Positions 1 through 10,718 of a stretch of DNA of 64,000 bases are shown here, piece after piece; position 1 is the stretch's first letter; each line of letters begins with the position of its first letter. This DNA is from Calycina herbarum. Taxonomy: Eukaryota; Ascomycota; Leotiomycetes; Helotiales; Pezizellaceae. Made by a program: the position numbers and the translations under genes. The DNA lies in the NCBI GenBank assembly GCA_001414485.1, contig LLEY01000077.1, positions 62,001 through 126,000 of the forward strand, written 5' to 3'. A model generated the notes under the pieces. The model saw nothing but the letters and a program-made list of their open reading frames with translations, searched no databases and was not told the DNA's origin.

Positions 1-40
1 AGAATGTACAATTAAAAAGGGCCGGGGAAATAATCATTAC

Positions 41-226
41 CTTCAAGCGTAACCCCACATCACGGAATTCAAAAGTACTCTTCTTTCCCCAGGCAATATC
101 CAAGTTCTCTAGATCAAGGTTATCGGTTTCGAATATCTCCAGTCGGGAAAGCGCATATTGGAGCAGACGCTTCTGCATGGAAAACTTCTTGAAGATGCTT
201 GGAAGACCGGGGAGGTAGGAAGCCAT
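41..226 (-). CDS. ATG2: Autophagy protein ATG2, N-terminal first exon (partial)
   Basis: The ATG at 226 opens a 62-codon exon ending at a GTAATG donor after base 41; the rest of the gene lies left of the window. The peptide begins MASYLPGL and contains [13 protein letters not shown] and [15 protein letters not shown], which I recognise as the conserved N-terminal chorein segment of fungal Atg2. Atg2 is a rod-shaped lipid-transfer protein bridging the ER and the growing phagophore, working with Atg18 and Atg9. Family members exceed 2,000 residues, so only about 3 percent is visible. The segment between the start and QKRLL looks a few residues longer than I expect for the family. Intron phase is 0. 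I am confident of the family and of the start. Confidence 0.85.
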
Positions 227-1297
227 GTTTGCGTTTGCAGTGGCAGTGGCAGTGGCAGGCCTGGCAGAAGAGGAGAGGCCACAGGAGGCGATCTGATGTA
301 CGGGGCTTACAGCCAATGTACCGAAACAGCAGGTCGGGTGTCAAAAACTGCAGGTGTTCTCGGTGTGCTGCCTCCTGATCCAGACAAGCTCGTGTACAAT
401 ATCAAGCGATGGCGATGGCGATGCGATATCGATATCGATATGCCCGGCGTGGGTTTCATTATTAGGGAGAGGTTGTGAATGAATGCAGAGTCAAAGGTGA
501 CTTGGAGGCTGGCGTCTTTGGTAAGGACGGGCAGGCCCAACAACACATACTTTTAAAAGTGGTGGTGTTTATTCACAAGCGTGGTGTTGTTGCAGTGCAA
601 CCGCAGTCACAAGGCATCCCAAAGTCAAGTCACCCCAAGCATGCCATAACAGTGGGCCCCTATCGATAAGAAATCATCCCGGCCATGCAAGGAGGCTGTG
701 TGGTTTAATTCACGTGAACAATGTACATAAATGAGAATAGTTTTGTACTTCACGTAGAATTTGTTATTTGTAAACATAACACAAGTAAATCCCCATAGTT
801 ACGCATTGTACGTTTGTGGCTTCAACTGTGGCTTGTTGTACAACCAGTATTCACTTCAAGAATCCACCTCGTACAACCTGTTACACCATCCTTGTGGGCA
901 AACAGCTTTCGTTATTCTAAATTATTGGAATAATTGAATTGGGTTAATATTTGAAATTGTTCCAAGTTTTTAGGAGAATTTCAAATTACCCTAGAAAGTT
1001 GGCACAATGAGAGTTAGATGGGCAGGTACGAGCCTGATATAATTATTGCCGCTTTTACAAAAAGGTTACAAATTATTGTACTGTTGTTTTTCTGCTGAAG
1101 TTGGAAGCTTGCACAATTTTTAACTGAACTTATTCTGTAAAACAAATATATAATCGCTAATGTTGAAATTAGATTGAGAGTCTCGCTCTCATGCAACCTC
1201 TACCCAGGTATACCCCTTTTTGTTGTTGAACGCCTTTATACACCTCGAATGCACTCCACCCAAAAATCACACCGCCTCCCCCTTCAAACCTATTTCT
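227..1297. other. Intergenic region between ATG2 and the adenosine deaminase gene
   Basis: It holds the ATG2 promoter side and the 3' side of the deaminase gene. Simple repeats occur at 237-260 (GGCAGT units) and 405-440 (GGCGAT then ATCGAT units). From about 700 the sequence is AT-rich, and one degenerate MITE copy lies at its right. I see no credible coding exon. Confidence 0.6.
905..1062. mobile_element. Degenerate fold-back MITE copy (family A)
   Basis: The right part carries the family signature: a cluster of GTTCCAAG..TTTTAGG and CCCTAGAAAGTTGG units, then GGGCAGGTACGAGCC, then ATTGCCGCTTTTA as terminal inverted repeat. I could not find a clear left terminus, so it is probably truncated. 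Confidence 0.55.
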
Positions 1298-3201
1298 TTA
1301 CTCCTCGTCATCACTAAACTCAGTAACAATCCACAAGCAAAACTGTTCCCACTCAATAGACCACTCCTTCATCTTCTCAGCCCTCATCCCAGAGCCCAAA
1401 GTAGCATCCTTGATCCCCTGCACCCACTCACTATTACTCTGATCCTCGAAAGCCGCCCACCTTACACTGTTTTCTGCTAGCGATCCAAGTCCCGCAAGCC
1501 CGAGATTCTCCCAGCCTTGTACAGCTTGCCAGAAATCATGAGTCATGCCAGAAGTATCTTGTCCAAGGATGGCGGGGTCGTCGTTGCAAAGTGAGCACGC
1601 GACTCCACGAGCTAGGAGTGCTGGTAGCGGATGGGACATAATTGATGCGCAGAGGCGGAGGACTTCGTTTGAAATAGGACAGCTTTCTACAAGAATCTTC
1701 TTCTCCTTGATCATGTCGATGAGGAGAGGGTGTTTGTAAAGAGAAAAGCCGTGACCGATTCTGCGTGTTCCTAAGAGGACGGCGTCGAAGAGATTTTGGT
1801 CTGTATCACTTCCATCACCGAGTGTTTCCCCAGCCTGTATCAAACATTAGTAAACACTTAAGAGGGGCAGAAATTGGGGTCTTACATGGAAAAAGAAGGG
1901 GATGTTGACGCCTTCTTGAGCGCATTGCTTCTTAAACCAGAACAATTCTGGGAGAACATCCTTCAAAGGTTTGCCAGCGTCTTCTTGCCCAACTAGATCA
2001 AATCCAGAGACAAGATGTGGATAGGCCAGTTTGATGCTGATACACGCATCCATATCCTCAATCATCTTCCTCGTATCCATTATACGAAGACCAGTCCAAA
2101 TCATTCTCGCACCCCAAAAGCCTCTGCCTTCCTCAGACTTCTTGAAATTCTCAATTTCTTCTCCAAAGACTCGGAACATCTCATGGTAAGTATCTTCCGG
2201 CTCCTCCTTGCCCTCTTTGTAATAACGGAAGACAAATGCAACTCTCAAGTCTACCCATTTCACACCATCTTCAAGTAATTGCTTCAGCATCCTCCGCATG
2301 AAGAGTCGGAAAATAGGCTCGTAGAACATGATAGTGTTGAGAATTCCAAAACACGAGGAGAACTTCCTCCACACAGCATCAACGCCGTGGTGGTGCTCAA
2401 TTGACTCGGTATTGGTAATTGTGGTGCGGTCTTTCAGCCAATTAATGAAACCCGTTCTGCCGCCCCTTGGAAATGCATCCGCGGCTTGTGTGAGGAGAAC
2501 AGGAGTATCAGGAGAATATTCTGGGCTCCAAATTGATGGACCATCCACTATTTCGATTAGACATACTCGAAAATGAGCTCCAGGAACTGAACATACCTTT
2601 ATCCTTCACCTGAAATCTGAACTTTATTGGTGCACCACTTCGAGCAACATCAGTATCCAAAGCTGTCTCGCAAAAGATATGCATCCCCTTTGTCTCCAGC
2701 AATACCCCATAAAGATAATCAAACTCCACCATAGCATCCATATGGGCATGCAACAAAGCTCCCTTTGGCATCTTCTTCATAATCTTCCACAAATCCGTAC
2801 TCTCCATCCTCTCTTTCGCGAGAGAAAACATCATTCCCGGGTATACATTGGCCCCAATCTTCTGAGCGAGGATATCTTCAAGTCCGCTGTTCCATATTGT
2901 TGCTGCTTCATGGTCTCGTATTTTCTGGACAATACCGCAGGCTTTTTGGGCGATTGGGGAGAGAGATTGGCGGAATGCGAAGTCTGTCAAGTAGAATGGT
3001 TAGTATATTGATTCGTAGATAGGTGGGGGAGGAAATACCGCTTCGTTGTTTTTTCTCTTGGGCTATGAGGGCTTCACGTCCGGATACATATTGGTTGATG
3101 AATGGTTCTTCTTCAGTGGGAATTCCAGCTGCTACTTCCTCCCACTCTTCATCTGCCATTGAAGAAGGCCAGGAATTGATGTTTTTGATTCGGGCTTCCA
3201 T
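1298..3201 (-). CDS. Adenosine deaminase, CECR1/ADGF-type
   Basis: Four exons (3039-3201, 2597-2983, 1886-2547, 1298-1834) give 582 residues; introns are 49-55 bp with GTAAGA/GTATGT/GTATTT donors. It hydrolyses adenosine (or deoxyadenosine) to inosine and ammonia. The metal-dependent amidohydrolase motifs are all visible: HAH of LLHAHMDAM (about residues 134-136), FFHAGETL, RIGHGFSL and CSLCNDDPAI, which supply zinc ligands and the catalytic acid. I chose the ATG at 3201 (MEARIKN), giving an intracellular protein. An upstream in-frame ATG at 3315 would add a hydrophobic stretch that might act as a signal sequence, as in animal ADGFs. The product is full length and apparently functional. Confidence 0.9.
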
Positions 3202-3894
3202 TTTGTTGACTTGTTCTGGGTGTAGAGAGGTTGGATGAGGGTTGGAGGAAATAACGGTGAGTTGATGCGCAAGCTCTAGCCAAAATAGGCATGCAAAAGT
3301 TCCAACTCGCACCACAGATCAAGATCAGGAAGTGCTTCGTCTTACAGCAAATATGTGTAAGCGTCGACGTAGCTATTTGTACTCTCCTCGGCCCAGGTAC
3401 TCGCAAGGTACCCCACCGCGGGGTTCTCCGATAGGCACAACATTTGGGAAGGCGATAACAAATTCAGTAAAATGTATTGGCTATGGTATCCTCTTCAGCG
3501 GTGAGAATTAAGATGAATAACTTCTAATTGCACCGTGTGAGTCAAACAATCCTCGGGGTTTCTGTCCCGTGATACCAAGCTGCTACCCCACCATCAGCTC
3601 AACTGCCCCTGAAGCCGCACCTGCAAGAAAGTCTGGGCATTGACGATATCTACGAGGTCGCCCACATTTTTTGACAGAAATTTGGTGACATTAAAAATTG
3701 AGATGAAATGAAGTTCACCAGGTCTTTGGACTCCCAACCAAAGGGTTACTAATGCACAACCCAGTGTTTGACCCTATCCCTAACATTGGAAAGTTAGAAA
3801 GAACACTCAAGGCAAGAAAAACGATAGATAGATAGCTCTCATTGTTCCACATCTATACCAAAAAACGAAGGTCGCCTTGTATTTTTTTTGTGGG

Positions 3895-4480
3895 ATGATT
3901 CATCAGGCTATTAGCAGGCTACCTACCCCCAGGTAACCTAGGAAGAGTACGAAATTTATCTGTAGCTATTCCCAGATAACCTAGCAATGGGTAACTCCAA
4001 TTGTGAAATAAGCTATTTGTAGGCAATCTCGCAGTAGAAAAGAAAAGCGGCAGTAAATAGGTCGTTTGTGCCACACTTTTTAGATATTACCCAGCTATTT
4101 GGGATGAGTTAATATACAATTGTCCCAACATTGTATTACCCTAGAAACTTGGGACAACGAGCAAGGTAGGCAGGTACGAATTACTGCAGCTTTTATTGTC
4201 TACCGCGAGGCATTGAGGCAACCTACCAATGCGCTGAAGTTTTTTCGTGGCTATTGGTAGGTGACCCACCAATAGCACTACCACCTATCCCTAGGTAACC
4301 TGTGAAGAGTTTAAGTAAATTTCTTTAGAGCTATTATCAGATTCCCAGGTAAACTAGCAATAGCAACACATCCTACAATTTCAATTATGAGATAAGGTAT
4401 TTACAGGTAACCTACTATTTGTAAGCCTTTTTTTAGCCTTTTTTTCGTGGCTATCGATAGGTGGCCTACAAATCAGAAGA
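3895..4480. repeat. Degenerate direct repeat, left unit split by a MITE
   Basis: Two units share ordered blocks: CTA(C)CTA(T)CCC(T)AGGTAACC, then GAAGAGT, then GCTATT..CAGAT..CCTAGCAAT, then ATAAG(C/G)TATTT, then TTTTTTCGTGGCTAT(T/C)G. The first unit spans 3895-4027 and resumes at 4215-4275; the second runs 4280-4480. The interruption is a 182-bp MITE. A related fragment may lie at 62390-62560. Confidence 0.6.
4028..4209. mobile_element. Fold-back MITE copy (family A), complete
   Basis: The left end CTCGCAGTAGAAAAGAAAAG continues into CGGCAGTAAA; the right end is its near inverse (TTACTGCAGCTTTTATTG, then TCTACCGCGAG). The 5 bp outside are GCAAT on the left and GCATT on the right, a possible target duplication with one change. 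The insert sits inside the left unit of the surrounding direct repeat. Confidence 0.8.
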
Positions 4481-4508
4481 CAAACCGTGAATAACACTAC
4501 AAGAAGTT

Positions 4509-4876
4509 CGATAAGTACAAAATAAAACGCCGCAGTTCAGTTATTTAATTCAATTATTCGACTAAGTCATAACGAAAATAACGATTAACATTTAGGATGA
4601 ACCCGACTTCACTAAGTACTTGGAAGTTCGTTTATATATTTAGTTTACCTAACAAAGTTGAGATAATTAGAATAAACGAATGAAGTTACGACAACGAACA
4701 ATTGGAGTATTGATCTAGCATTTTTAGAATAGTATCTTCATAAAAAGCTGTTAAATAGGATAACCTAAAATAGAACGAAGTTGATTGTTCGAGTTGATTT
4801 CCATTTGAAAGTTACTTGAGTTGCAGGGCAGGTACGAACTTGAAGTATTTACTGCCGCTTTTACTATCTATGAGAG
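4509..4876. mobile_element. Longer MITE copy (family A), about 368 bp
   Basis: The left end has AAAACGCCGCAGTT and the right end GGGCAGGTACGAAC..TTTACTGCCGCTTTTACTA. The interior is longer and more AT-rich than in the 220-bp copies and holds no ORF. The left boundary is approximate. Confidence 0.55.
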
Positions 4877-5017
4877 GACGGAAGAGTTTCGTTTACATTG
4901 TACACTCCCACAATCAAAATCAAAGAGAGAAAATTTTCAAGGCACAAGCATAATTCATTACTCATAACTACAATCCCCCATCACACATACGCCAACTCCC
5001 CCCTACAGTATACACTA

Positions 5018-6865
5018 TCAATACCGACTAAACATCAACGGCACCAACGCAGTCCGACTCTCATGTCCACCTCCCAACATCGCACTACTCTTCCACCCAC
5101 TTGAACAAGTATTCTTAAAAAGCCCCCTCACACTCCCCTTCCTCTCACTTGCTCCCTCATTAACACAAAACTCCTTGCCCATTTGTCTTAACACCGCCTC
5201 CTTCGCTTTCTTCAACGCCGAAACCCTCTTCTCAGGATCATCGGCTAATTCCTGTCTCGCCGCTTCTTGCGACAGATTTCTTTGTACACCTTGAGTGTTG
5301 GGATTGAATGTTGTGGTGGGGAGGAGATCCACGAATGGACCTGGGAGAGGGGGAACGGGTGGAATGGGAATGGGGTTTGAGATTATGGGTCGTGATATGA
5401 CTGGGCGAAGGGTATGTGAAGATTTCTTTTGTTTTGGTGCATGTTTCGGCTCTGGAGTTGGTTCAGGCTCCTTGTGTTCGCGATGTTGCTTGCGTTTGCG
5501 TCTCCTGACTCTCTTCTTGATTTTGGTTGCATGAACCGAGGAGGGAGTTTCAATGGGTACTGGTGGTAAAGGCCAATCATTTAAGTTGCTGTCGGAGAGA
5601 TTGCCCCGGGAGAGGGTATCAATGACTTCGTCGAGTTCCTCGAGGTAATCCAGTTCTTCCTGGCTTTGAGTGAAGCTGTCGACGTCTGAGGAACTTTGTT
5701 GAGACATCCACTCGTCGTTTCCACTGATTCTTGTCAATGGAGATAGAGCATCTTCCCATACACCTCCATTGATCAAGAAAACATTCTCAAAGTCAAATTC
5801 TTTGACTGTGCGTCGATGCTCCAAGATGAAATCGGCGACTTGGCCAGACGACATTGAAGCATTGCGGACTTGCATGTACCGAAGCTTTGGGAAGTGCATT
5901 GCCTGTCGTCTAGGTGCTTCAGGCAAAGGAGACATGGGAGAAGTAACCTCCGCAAACAACTTTGCCGTCTTTCTCGGAGGAGCGAAAAGGGGATCAGTGA
6001 ACAGAGTCAATGGACAAGGACCTTTCCTTCCATTCCATCCAAAGCTGATCTTTTCAAGTCCCTCTGAAAAGTTCCGGACATAATCATCAAGTATCTTGAG
6101 ATGATCCAGACCCGGTCTCGAACCCTGGAAATCCCAAGAGTCCATGACGATGTTGAGTTTCTTGATCTGCTTCCACCTTCGACCTGCAGATGGGGTACTC
6201 CCATACCCTGGCATGTGACGAAGATACTGCAGACCTGAAGCATGGATGTGGCTGAGGCTCAACTTCTCCAAGCGAATAAGAGGTGATCGTTCAATGGCGA
6301 TTCGAAGACTGATAAGTGCGTAGTCCACACAATCACGTCTGTATCTCTGGGCAGGATCTTGTCCTGGACAGGAAATGGTGAGATGTCTCAAGTTGTACAT
6401 CTTGCCCATGGCACTGATGAAAGCCGGAACATTTGTCGCGGCGTGAAAAATAGGAGGATATTGTTGTGTCAACAAATCCCCAAGTTCCGGAGACCCATAC
6501 TTTGGTCGTGCAATAACGGAAGTTGTGGTGGTATGAGGGGTATATAAAAAGTTGACTTCATGGCCATTTGTCGGATTGAGGAGTGGTGGGAGGAAGGTGT
6601 CTGGTGTATGTGGCATGGAGAAAGTAAGGTGTTCGATATAAGGACCGATTCTTGAGAGTGCCTCGACACGGGAAGGTCGAGTAAGCGAGCTGGGAGTAAA
6701 GGTCAAGCGGGTTCTCTTGAAAAGGTCTCGGGTTGTGAAGTCGCAACATTTGGTATTTGTGAGGCGTAAAGCGCAAATCGTATTGGTGTCAAGATGTGAG
6801 AGGAGAACTGAACGGATGTTATCGTCCCGCCAGAGGTTGACGAATCTTGGGCTAGAGACGGCCAT
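5018..6865 (-). CDS. F-box-like protein with leucine-rich region and disordered tail
   Basis: A single-exon gene of 615 residues, starting at the ATG at 6865. The N-terminal 50 residues (LWRDDNIRSVLLSHLDTNTICALRL) resemble the truncated F-box that opens many filamentous-fungal F-box proteins; such proteins recruit substrates to SCF ubiquitin ligases through Skp1. Residues 60-390 show irregular leucine-rich patterns such as LRHLTISCPGQ, LEKLSLSHIHASGLQYL and KKLNIVMDSWDF, typical of the partner domain. The C-terminal 200 residues are acidic, then strongly basic (KIKKRVRRRKRKQHREHK) and proline-rich, a possible nuclear signal. The F-box assignment rests on pattern only; the substrate is unknown. 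Confidence 0.7.
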   Translation of the reverse strand: MAVSSPRFVNLWRDDNIRSVLLSHLDTNTICALRLTNTKCCDFTTRDLFKRTRLTFTPSSLTRPSRVEALSRIGPYIEHLTFSMPHTPDTFLPPLLNPTNGHEVNFLYTPHTTTTSVIARPKYGSPELGDLLTQQYPPIFHAATNVPAFISAMGKMYNLRHLTISCPGQDPAQRYRRDCVDYALISLRIAIERSPLIRLEKLSLSHIHASGLQYLRHMPGYGSTPSAGRRWKQIKKLNIVMDSWDFQGSRPGLDHLKILDDYVRNFSEGLEKISFGWNGRKGPCPLTLFTDPLFAPPRKTAKLFAEVTSPMSPLPEAPRRQAMHFPKLRYMQVRNASMSSGQVADFILEHRRTVKEFDFENVFLINGGVWEDALSPLTRISGNDEWMSQQSSSDVDSFTQSQEELDYLEELDEVIDTLSRGNLSDSNLNDWPLPPVPIETPSSVHATKIKKRVRRRKRKQHREHKEPEPTPEPKHAPKQKKSSHTLRPVISRPIISNPIPIPPVPPLPGPFVDLLPTTTFNPNTQGVQRNLSQEAARQELADDPEKRVSALKKAKEAVLRQMGKEFCVNEGASERKGSVRGLFKNTCSSGWKSSAMLGGGHESRTALVPLMFSRY

Positions 6866-8680
6866 AACTTGCGCATGTCGTTGGGGAAAGTTGAGGGGCT
6901 ATAGCAGTACTGGACTAAGGCGCGGCAAGATATCGACAAGAAGTTGATTTGTTGAAATTGAAAAATAGCGGCAAGACTTAAATTTCTGTTTGAATTGGAT
7001 TGGTTGTATTGAATGTAGAAGTATGTATGATGCAATGCAGTAATAGTAGACGGTGTTATGAGATATGAGTTGTTGTTCATCCGTCTTATCTCACAGCAAA
7101 GTCATACAAGAACCACAACGAAAAAAACCGGCATTAAACAAGAAATGAAGAGAAGGAAATAGAGTCACCTCAGGCCCTTCCCCCGGCCATATATCAGATA
7201 AAAATGCCTCATAGTCTTCTCTCTCTTTTGCAACCACTAAATCACCTGACCAGCCCTCTGTGACTCACTCATCCATTTTTCTCTTGTATTACCGCTGTAT
7301 GCCATGCACATGCACAACACCAGCAGTCTATCTTTCTTGAGTCCTCCAGAAAACGCGAAAAGATCACGATGCGTGTTTCCCCATTCTCTCGCGTCTACTG
7401 GATCGAAGCAGCTTAGATGCATATCGAGGTGGCGCAGCTCACTTGCAGCTATTGTGCCTGACTCTCGCTCTGCATCTTTGCAGCCCAATGAACAACTCTT
7501 GAAACGAAACACTTGTGGAGAGATGCAGAGAGATGCATCTGAAGTGGAGAGCTTGCATCGGCTAAAGAGGGGGTGACAAGGGGAGAGGTCATGCATGAGG
7601 TTGAAATGCGCCAATTAGCGGTGAGGAGGCTGGTCGAGGCCACGCGAAACTCACACCAACAGACGCGCTTCGTGGCTGGTAACCGTTGCTATTTGGTATC
7701 TTTGGTGGGGAAAGTATAAAAGTATTGTTTTCTTGTTATGTATTTAGGTCCAGAAGAGAACAGCGCGCCTGTTTCATGCTTGTGAAATGGGAAAACTCCG
7801 TACCTGCGTAGGAAAAAGGAAGAGTTTCATATCGCTTATGAAATCTGCCATTCTATCGCGATTTCCGCGTAAAAAAGATTTGGTGGAAACACCATCATCA
7901 TCTCCACGCTTGAAGATCACCACTTTTCTCTTGGCGCGAGCACTCGTGTATAACTCGTGTCTTTCCCTCACCCAACTGCAGAATTTTCTCGCGGATCCTC
8001 CAAAAGCGGCAGTTTTCGTTCTTCAACTGTCTTGATTGTCCCAAGAGTGTTCCAATTGTTCTAATCTTCTAGGGCACTTACTTAAATTGCCCAAGGAAGT
8101 CAGAACAACGAGAACAAAGGATGGTATGAACCAAATGTGTTTAATGCCGCTGTTTCTGTGCAACGCGATATTGCCCGAGAAGACAGGTAACTCGCTTAAA
8201 GATCCAATTCAACCTTCGAAAGTAACATTGAAATCGATGGGGTTCCTTGAAATCGCGCCTTTTATTTTTAATGTGACTGTTGATACGTTGGCAGAAGTAT
8301 CCACACCATTCCCTAGCCAATAACAGGCACGAAAGACTACGTGATTCGATATCGAGCACTATTGGACCAAAACCACGCGAAGCAGCACAATGGTTTTCTC
8401 AGTCCTTGCCCTCAATGGATTCTCACAGAATTGCTTGATACAGGTACAGTTCCGAGGAGGTGCTTCATCGCATATCACTCTAACCATGCTCCTTTTGCAA
8501 TGGCGCATCTCGTACTCTGACAGTTTTGATACAGTGCATGTGAAGATGCAGAGGTATTCATCCTCCCCACCATGGCCAGTCATTCCAAAATCGAATGCCA
8601 CTTTGAAGTCTCCCACAAGGAGGCCCTTGCAAAGTCCAATGAATGTACTGTCCCGTTCATTCTGCTACACCCTCAAAAGT
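6866..8680. other. Intergenic region upstream of the F-box-like gene and 3' of EAF7
   Basis: It contains the F-box-like promoter and one complete MITE at 7988-8168. Several open frames between 7237 and 8728 overlap on both strands, have no domain signature and no plausible splice partners, so I do not call a gene. Confidence 0.5.
7988..8168. mobile_element. Fold-back MITE copy (family A)
   Basis: The left end CTCGCGGATCC..CAAAAGCGGCAGTTTT is inverted at the right as AATGCCGCTGTTTCTG..AACGCGA. The interior has the TTGTTCTAATCTTCTAGGGC and CAGAACAACGAGAAC units common to the family. No clear target duplication was seen. Confidence 0.65.
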
Positions 8681-9605
8681 TTATCTCTTCCTTTTGCTCT
8701 TCCTCGGAGCAGCCCCCTGAGTCTTTGAAGGTGTCCCAGATTTCGCTTTGGAAGTCGATTTACTCGTAGGCTTAGGATTAGGAGAAGATTCGCGATCCTC
8801 GTCCTCGTCTTCTTCCTCTCCCCCTTCCTCTGTCCCATCATCCTCATCCATCGTAGTATCTTTGCTCGGCGCCCTCTCACTACTCTCCGCCTTCACCCTC
8901 CCCATACTCCTATTCGCGCCCCTCCCCTTCCTCGTCGCCTTACCCGTCGCAGCCGGGCTACTAGTCCTCGAAGTCCTTGGCTCATCCGTATCCTCCACCG
9001 TACTCGCCCGATTCCTCGTCACTGTATCACCCCTCTTCCTCTTCCTGACCGGCGGCAAAGAAGGCGATCGTTCCATCCTGGGCGGCGAAGAGGAAGCTTC
9101 ACTCGGATTTAATTTCCCCTTCAAAAACATCGCTTCCTCATATTCCTCCTCTGGGAGTTTGAATTCGAAGAATTTATCATCGCCGTCTTCGTAGTCGAAG
9201 GAGGTTTCTTGTTTATCGATGATGTCTAGATTATACATTGTCCGCAGTTTTTCCCATATACCAGGGATGCGTGTGTGTTTCTCGATTGTGGGGTCGTAAC
9301 CGTGGTTGCGGAGGTGTTCTGATATTGCGATCATACGAAAATGTTTGTGCATACCTGGGATTCAATAAGTAGAGTTTCGCAGAAGGATTTGGAGTTTACC
9401 AACCTGCTGGCTTCCATCGAATGATTCCTTTGAAAAGCGATGTCTCTTGCTCGTCGGTCCAAGGGTCCTTCAGAATATCGGAGGTTGGTTTGGGCGTCTC
9501 TTTGACAGGTTGCGGTTGGGGAGAGTCTACCATTACTGTGTCGTCATCTGCCACCGGCGTTGAGGCCGCTCTTGCGACGCCTTTGCCCTTCTTTTTTGGC
9601 GGCAT
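8681..9605 (-). CDS. EAF7: Chromatin modification-related protein EAF7 (NuA4 subunit)
   Basis: Two exons (9404-9605, 8681-9354) encode 291 residues. Residues about 45-150 carry the CT20/MRGBP-type domain: DPWTDEQETSLFKGIIRWKP, GMHKHFRMIAISEHLRNHG, IPGIWEKLRTMYNLDIID and FFEFKLPEEEYEEAMF. Eaf7 is a non-catalytic subunit of the NuA4 histone acetyltransferase in the nucleus, pairing with Eaf3/Eaf5. The C-terminal half is disordered, with basic KRKRG and KSKRKR patches flanking a long acidic run (DEDDGTEEGGEEEDEDED). The reading frame across the intron requires a GTTGGT donor rather than the GTAAAC five bases later, which would shift frame. A serine-rich open frame on the other strand is a compositional shadow. 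Confidence 0.88.
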
Positions 9606-10293
9606 CTTGCAAGCATTATCTAGCTGTCAATTGAGTGGAGGGGTGTTGTCGCGAGATTGCTGGAAAGCTTCAAAAGCGTCATAGCTACTGACGCCTAATA
9701 TATGAGGCATTAGATTTATGGGTCCATCATGTGATTCCCTTTTTGGAAACATTTTGGCTCAAATCGTTCGGAATTTGTTCCAAATATATGGGATTTTTGT
9801 AAATTGCTCTAATTGTTTCGAAATGGCGTGCCATCAATACTGGTAACAAAAAAAACTACAGAGTAATGCATTTCTCTTACAAAATGTCAAAGTTGGCGAA
9901 ATGGAGTTGTAGTAGGCTTGAGTTTTGGTAGACTTGTCCATTTTTTGCGCCCTTGTAATTGATGGAGTTTGAATGTTAGCTGAATTGATCAAATGAATTT
10001 GAGAATTAGTTTTCTGGGTTTCATGAAACAAATCTCACAATCAAATCTGCTGTTATAACCTCACATTTCCATATTAGTGCTTTCCATCCCGCTATTAAGT
10101 AATAAACCATTTTCATAATACCCCAGAAACTAGCGGCCTTCTCAGAAAGCCATCAAACTCACATACCATTCATCAATATTCAAAGAGAGACGTCATTCTT
10201 GACTGTTCAACCTTGTAGACTCAGACTGCAGTTCGTTGCCCTCGAACGACTCGGTTTGCAGCTGGGTAGCTTTAGTGATTGTACCTGATTTTA
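9606..10293. other. Intergenic region upstream of EAF7
   Basis: AT-rich sequence with the EAF7 promoter. No exon, RNA gene or clear repeat is seen. Confidence 0.5.
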
Positions 10294-10718
10294 TTAGAAA
10301 CCATACCTGTATAGATAGAATTGATACCTACGTGAGAGGGAATAAAAAGCGCCTTTTACATGCCAATCTCTCATTCCCGGAACATATATCCAAGCTGGAT
10401 TCTCACCCACTGCCTCCTGCATCCAATCACTATCAGGACTATATTGGAAAAACTCCGCTGTGAATAACCGTTTAACCCGGGCCTCTTCGTCCCGCTTTTG
10501 GGCAGATGCAAGAGTTACGAATTGGTTGATGGTAAGGTTGTTCTTTTGTAGTTGGTCTGCAACGAATTGATAGAATGAGGTTGCTTCATCTTGTGTCTTT
10601 TTTTTCCGTATCAGCGGGAACTACCGATTGCTAGGTTCATGGCATGTTGAACGGTAGCTTTTTTGGCTTTTGCTGAGATTAGGGAGGTGGACTCGGAGGT
10701 TTCTTTGGAGACTGGCAT
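10294..10718 (-). CDS. Small orphan protein, possibly with a 35-bp intron
   Basis: The ATG at 10718 opens MPVSKETSESTSLISAKAKK. The frame then breaks at a TGA, but removing a 35-bp GT-AG segment (10590-10624, with CTGAT inside) joins it in frame to DEATSFYQFVADQLQKNN and on to a stop at 10294 (about 129 residues). The joined protein is acidic-amphipathic with a tryptophan and tyrosine-rich end (WMQEAVGENPAWIYVPGM). A further 43-58 bp intron starting at GTATCAATTC would change the last residues. No family is recognised. The intron is unusually short, so a small deletion in a decaying gene is the alternative. It was not obvious as a single open frame. Confidence 0.45.

Larger units (their letters stand above)
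3202..5017. other. Repeat-rich, AT-rich intergenic region
   Basis: It separates the divergent-side deaminase start from the 3' end of the F-box-like gene. It contains a degenerate direct repeat (3895-4480) interrupted by a MITE, and a second, longer MITE (4509-4876). No coding exon is supported. Confidence 0.6.

Noticed and set aside
7237..7643. Overlapping open frames on both strands
   Set aside because: No domain or codon support and no ATG context; I take it as intergenic.
8748..9194. Serine-rich plus-strand open frame of 148 codons
   Set aside because: It is the antisense of the acidic and lysine-rich tail of EAF7 and has only low-complexity Ser/Leu composition.
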